Part shown: in pieces, positions 60,300 to 64,000 of the stretch
How positions within the stretch are numbered: position 1 is the stretch's first letter
Layout: each line of letters starts with the position of its first letter
NCBI GenBank assembly: GCA_022605955.1
Contig: JAKCOZ010000003.1
Location: 40,946,761 to 41,010,760 of the forward strand
DNA: 64,000 nucleotides
Source of the DNA: Rallus limicola
Taxonomy: Eukaryota; Chordata; Aves; Gruiformes; Rallidae
Direction: 5' to 3'
Position numbers and translations under genes: made by a program
Notes under the pieces: model-generated
Told to the model about the DNA's origin: nothing
Databases searched by the model: none
Seen by the model: only the letters and a program-made list of their open reading frames with translations

Positions 60300-61605
60300 T
60301 CTTTTAAAAAGGGAAAAAAGGAAGACCTGTAGAACTACAGGCTCATCAGTCTCCCCACTGTGCCTGTCAACATCATGGAGCAGATCCTTCTGGAAACTGT
60401 GCTCAGGCACATGGAAGATATAGAGGTGATTTGTGACAGCAAACATGGCTTCACAAAGGGCAAAGCATGCCTATCAAATTTGGTGGCATTCTGTGACAGG
60501 GTTACAGCACTGGTGGATAAGGAAAGAGTGACAGATGTCATCTACCTAGAATTGTGCAAAGCATTCAACACTATCTTCCATGACATCCTTGTCTAAATTA
60601 AAGACACATGGAATTAATAGATGGACCTTCTTTGTGGAGAAGGAATTGCTTGGCTGCTTGTACTCAAATTGTTGTGGTCAATGGCTCAGTGTCCAAATGA
60701 TAAGTGGCATTCCATAGGGGTTGGTAGTGGGACTGGTGCTGGTTAACATCTTTGTTGGAGACATGGACAGTGGGATTGAGTGCACCCTCAGCAAGTTTGC
60801 TGATGACACCAATTTGTGTGATGTGGTCGACATGCTGGAGGGAAGGGGTGCCATCCAGAGGGACCTTGTCAAGCTGGAGAGATGGGCCCAAGCACAACGA
60901 CAGGCAGGGTGAAGGACAGATTGAGGGCAGACTGAGAAGGATTTAGGGATGTTGGTGGATGAAAAACTTAACATGAGTTGCCACTGCGTGCTTTCAGCCC
61001 AGGAAGCCAGCTGTGTCCAGGTTTGCATCAAAACAGCATGACCAGGAGGTCAAAGGGGATGACTCTGACTCTCTACTCTGCTCTTGTGAGTTCCCACCTG
61101 GAGTACTGTGGTCCAGCTCTGGGATCCTCAGTGCAAAAAAGACATAGACCTGTTGGAGGAAGTGCAGAGGAGAGCCACAAAGATTATCAGAGTGATGGAG
61201 CAGCTCTCCTGTGAGGACAGGCTGAGAGTGTTGGGCTTGTTCAGCCTGGAGAAGTCTCGGGGAGACTTTATTGCAGCCTTCTAGTGCCTAAAAGGGGACC
61301 TTAAAGGAAAGTTGGAGAGTGACTGTTTATCAGGAAGTGTAGTGATAGGGTAAGGGATGATGGCTTTAAACTGAGAGTTGAAAGGTTTGGATTACATATA
61401 AAGAAGAAACTCTTCCCTGTGAAGATGGTGAGGCACTGGCACAGGTTACCCAGTGAAGCTGTGGCTGCCTCCTCCCTGGCAGTGTTCAAGGCCAGGTTAT
61501 ATGGGGCTTCAGGCAACTTGGTCTGGTGGAGGGTGTCCCTGCCCATGGCAGGTTGTTTGGAATGATATAATTTTTGATGTCTCTTCCCACCCAAACTATT
61601 TTGTA
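60300..61605 (+). mobile_element. CR1 LINE, reverse transcriptase to 3' end, plus strand
   Basis: Sense CR1 of about 1.3 kb starting at GGGAAAAAAGGAAGACCTGTAG, in the RT linker, and ending in a worn 3' terminus (TTCCCACCCAAACTATTTTG, near 61600). It keeps reverse transcriptase pieces, the C-terminal region (TGGAGTACTGTGGTCCAGCT) and the 3' UTR. Several indels, including a deletion near 60900-60960 and a lost stretch after 61270. Confidence 0.9.
60360..60912 (+). pseudogene. CR1 reverse transcriptase remnant
   Basis: A frame at 60360-60596 has [18 protein letters not shown] and [17 protein letters not shown]. After a frameshift, the frame at 60721-60912 has [18 protein letters not shown] and [10 protein letters not shown]. 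The FADD catalytic pair is intact, but motif A has Glu and Asn in place of aspartates. It shares [30 protein letters not shown] wording with the 33187 copy, so the two belong to the same subfamily. Confidence 0.85.
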
Positions 61606-64000
61606 ATGATGAAGGTTCTGGGGAAAGTTGATAGAAACAGAAGATATATTTGGGGTGAAGATTCTGCAGGTACCTTGTACAGTGCATGTGCATAATTTAC
61701 TTTTGTCAAAGGCATCCCAGAGTAGAAAATGGCTACAGTTTCTTTACAATCCACCAATGAGTTGAGTAGCCTAAAACATTTCCTACAGAAAAGACAAAAA
61801 AGAGAATCAAGACACTCTGAAATCAATTCTGATTCACTAGAAAGGAACCAAATCTATTCAAACCTGTTTACCCAGTTGCTAACATTTTTCTCATGGCTGG
61901 GTTCAGGTGCAATCAGATAGATTTGCAATCCCTACTTTTGAGAGGTTATTTTTCACTATTGCCCTGAGTACTAAATCAGAAAAAAGGTAAAACAAGTCAA
62001 AAGGCTAATTATGACATTATTCCCCTCAAAACAAGGGTGGAAGAGGCAAGGGAGAGGAGGTGGTGTGGTGGTAGACAGGGAGTCATTTGACATTCTTTTC
62101 CTATTTGTATATGGCTGTTTTGGAACATACATATGGAAAATTGTATCAGAAAATTAAATAAATAAAAGAAATCAGAAGATCATATTGTGGTCTAAAGCTG
62201 AAAAAATCGTGTTTAAGACACTTTTCAGTCATTATATCAATGCAAACCCCATGAAGGCTGTTTAAAACAAGCTGATCATTATTTTAGCACATTTGCAGAT
62301 GCAAAATTGACAGGCCGTCATGATTCTTGGAGAGTCTAGTTACAAACACAAGCATATCTGGACTTCTGGCTCTTCCTTGGGACTGAGAATGTCTAGTTTG
62401 CAGACTTGGGAATATTCAATGTAGCTGCAGAGACTTTTCTTTCAAGGATGTTTTGATAGGATGAGGTTTCTATAATCATGTAGATTTGATGCAAGTTTAT
62501 GTGTTGGCTCTTTTACAAAGAGACTTATTATCCATATACCCATATGTTATCCATATATGTCCATATTGAAATTGCTTTTTGGTTTCTGGGTATTTATGTG
62601 AAACAGTTGAAGTGTAGTTAGTTGCATTCTCTTTCCCTGGAAGACAATGGAAGACTTATGAACTGTTGTGTTGCAGTGCTGCAGACACTCAAGGGAAGCA
62701 GTTCAGTCTGAAAGAAAAAAAAATCAAAACAAAACCAGCACAGTTATTTCTGATTTGAAATTGTGTCCAAGCACAACTTTTTTCATATTGCTATTTGTTG
62801 AAAACTATCTTGAAGTCTTGCAGGACTTGCAGGTTTATCAAAAGTATGCTGGAAGAGTAAACTCAAAACTCAAAGATGGATTCACCCAAGACACTGCCCT
62901 TCTGGCAGTTCCCATTCTTTTGTAACAGAAAAATTACGTTTGTATTCTTTATGTTTGCATCACCCTCTGGCTTCTCTTTATGGACTTATTTTAGTTGTGT
63001 TAAGTACAGTTGAAACAGAGGCCTCACTCTTATTAAGATTATGCAAGATAGATGAAGAATGTGGATGAAGCATGCTTTATTAGTACAGTTCACTGTTTCT
63101 ACAGTGACGAAGTCTTGGTGAGCTTATGCTGTTCCTGTGGCATTTAAAGGAGCTAGAAAAATATGTCCTGGCTCCCAGTAATTCAGTGATGTTTGGAGTC
63201 CCTCAGCTGCTACTCTAAAGGCAAAGATAGGAGGGTATGGGAATCATGTCCAATGAAACAATAAGGGGAGATCACTTACAACAAGGCAAACTACTGGCTG
63301 CAGTGTGGTGGACTGCATATGAGATGTGATTTACTGAAATAAGACAAGAGTGAAAAGTGTTAGGTGGACATATAGTTTCAGTGTCTTCCACAGAAAACTG
63401 TTTTATTTCCTTATTTAGTTGCACACTTAGTTGCTCAAGGCTTGCTGTGATAAAGATGGTGGTAAATAAAAGCTAGAAAGATGCATTTACCATACTATGG
63501 GGGGTCAGAAGGACTTGAAGAAAATTTCCTCAGACATCAGATCAAAGAAGGTGATGACCACATCAACCCAAATGTGTGGGACTGGTGGAGCACTGCAACT
63601 GTCTAGCTTTCCACAGTGAGATCAGTCTAAAGAGATATCAGATAATGGAGTGAGGAAAGGTGTAAGAAGGATTAGAAGTCATACTGGCTTTCTGAAACCT
63701 ATGTTCAAGCCTTTTTTTGTCACCTTTTGGAAGTCAGTTGGCATCTGGTTATTTCTTCAGATCTCTTAGAGCATTCTGAGAGTGTGTAGATGGCATTGGA
63801 CAGTCTGCCAGAAGACCTATCAAGGTACTAAGCTTGCATGTATACTAAAATATGAATTCTGTATCTACTGCATGATTGATTTGGAGAACACAGAGACAAT
63901 GTAGACAATAGAAAAGGCATTCTAGTGTGTGCAACTTCATTGCCTGTAAGAGAAATTAATTTAAACCCGTTTTTACCTTGACTGTGAATTGTTTCCAATC
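61606..64000. other. Apparently unique AT-rich DNA
   Basis: No supported gene or repeat to the end of the window. The longest frame is 85 codons (62668-62925), without motif. Confidence 0.5.

Overview
The window looks like bird nuclear DNA. The evidence is a dense population of chicken-repeat-1 (CR1) LINEs with the avian 3' ends (tandem ATTCTATG/GATTCTGTG motifs), several LTRs of types common in bird genomes, very old MIR/L3-like fossils, and remains of a bird-type multicopy Topors-like RING gene. The order or species cannot be fixed from the sequence. I found no convincing exon of a functional host gene. Nearly every long open frame falls in a CR1, an LTR or the Topors-like relic, and the rest are chance frames in AT-rich DNA, so this is most likely intergenic or intronic DNA.

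Layout. At 1.8-5.9 kb lies one copy of an unidentified repeat. It is split by a minus-strand CR1, and that CR1 was itself invaded by a solo LTR with a second LTR-like block behind it. A related copy sits in the same orientation at 47.9-48.6 kb without the CR1, and one 175-bp stretch is identical between the two. An internally deleted minus-strand CR1 is at 7.3-8.5 kb. At 9.6-12.5 kb is a decayed minus-strand endogenous retrovirus: 3' LTR, reverse transcriptase to RNase H remnant, primer-binding site and a piece of the 5' LTR, with a fragment of another LTR family inside it. From 12.5 to 23.9 kb the DNA is mostly unique. Further copies of the second LTR family lie at 23.9-25.2 and 37.6-38.5 kb.

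From 31.8 to 34.8 kb there are two CR1s in opposite orientation. From 40.2 to 44.4 kb there are four CR1 pieces of different age, all on the minus strand, and between them a frameshifted Topors-like gene. At 51.7-52.3 kb is a probable solo LTR with TATA box, polyadenylation signal and a duplicated U3 block. Plus-strand CR1s lie at 47.5, 56.3-57.0 and 60.3-61.6 kb.

The elements do not work together as a pathway. The value of the window is the layered insertion history and a few oddities: the two-copy repeat, the dead RING gene with a local repeat expansion, the LTR with an enhancer-like duplication, and a 9-bp repeat array able to fold into a hairpin. All retroviral and LINE genes here are visibly broken.
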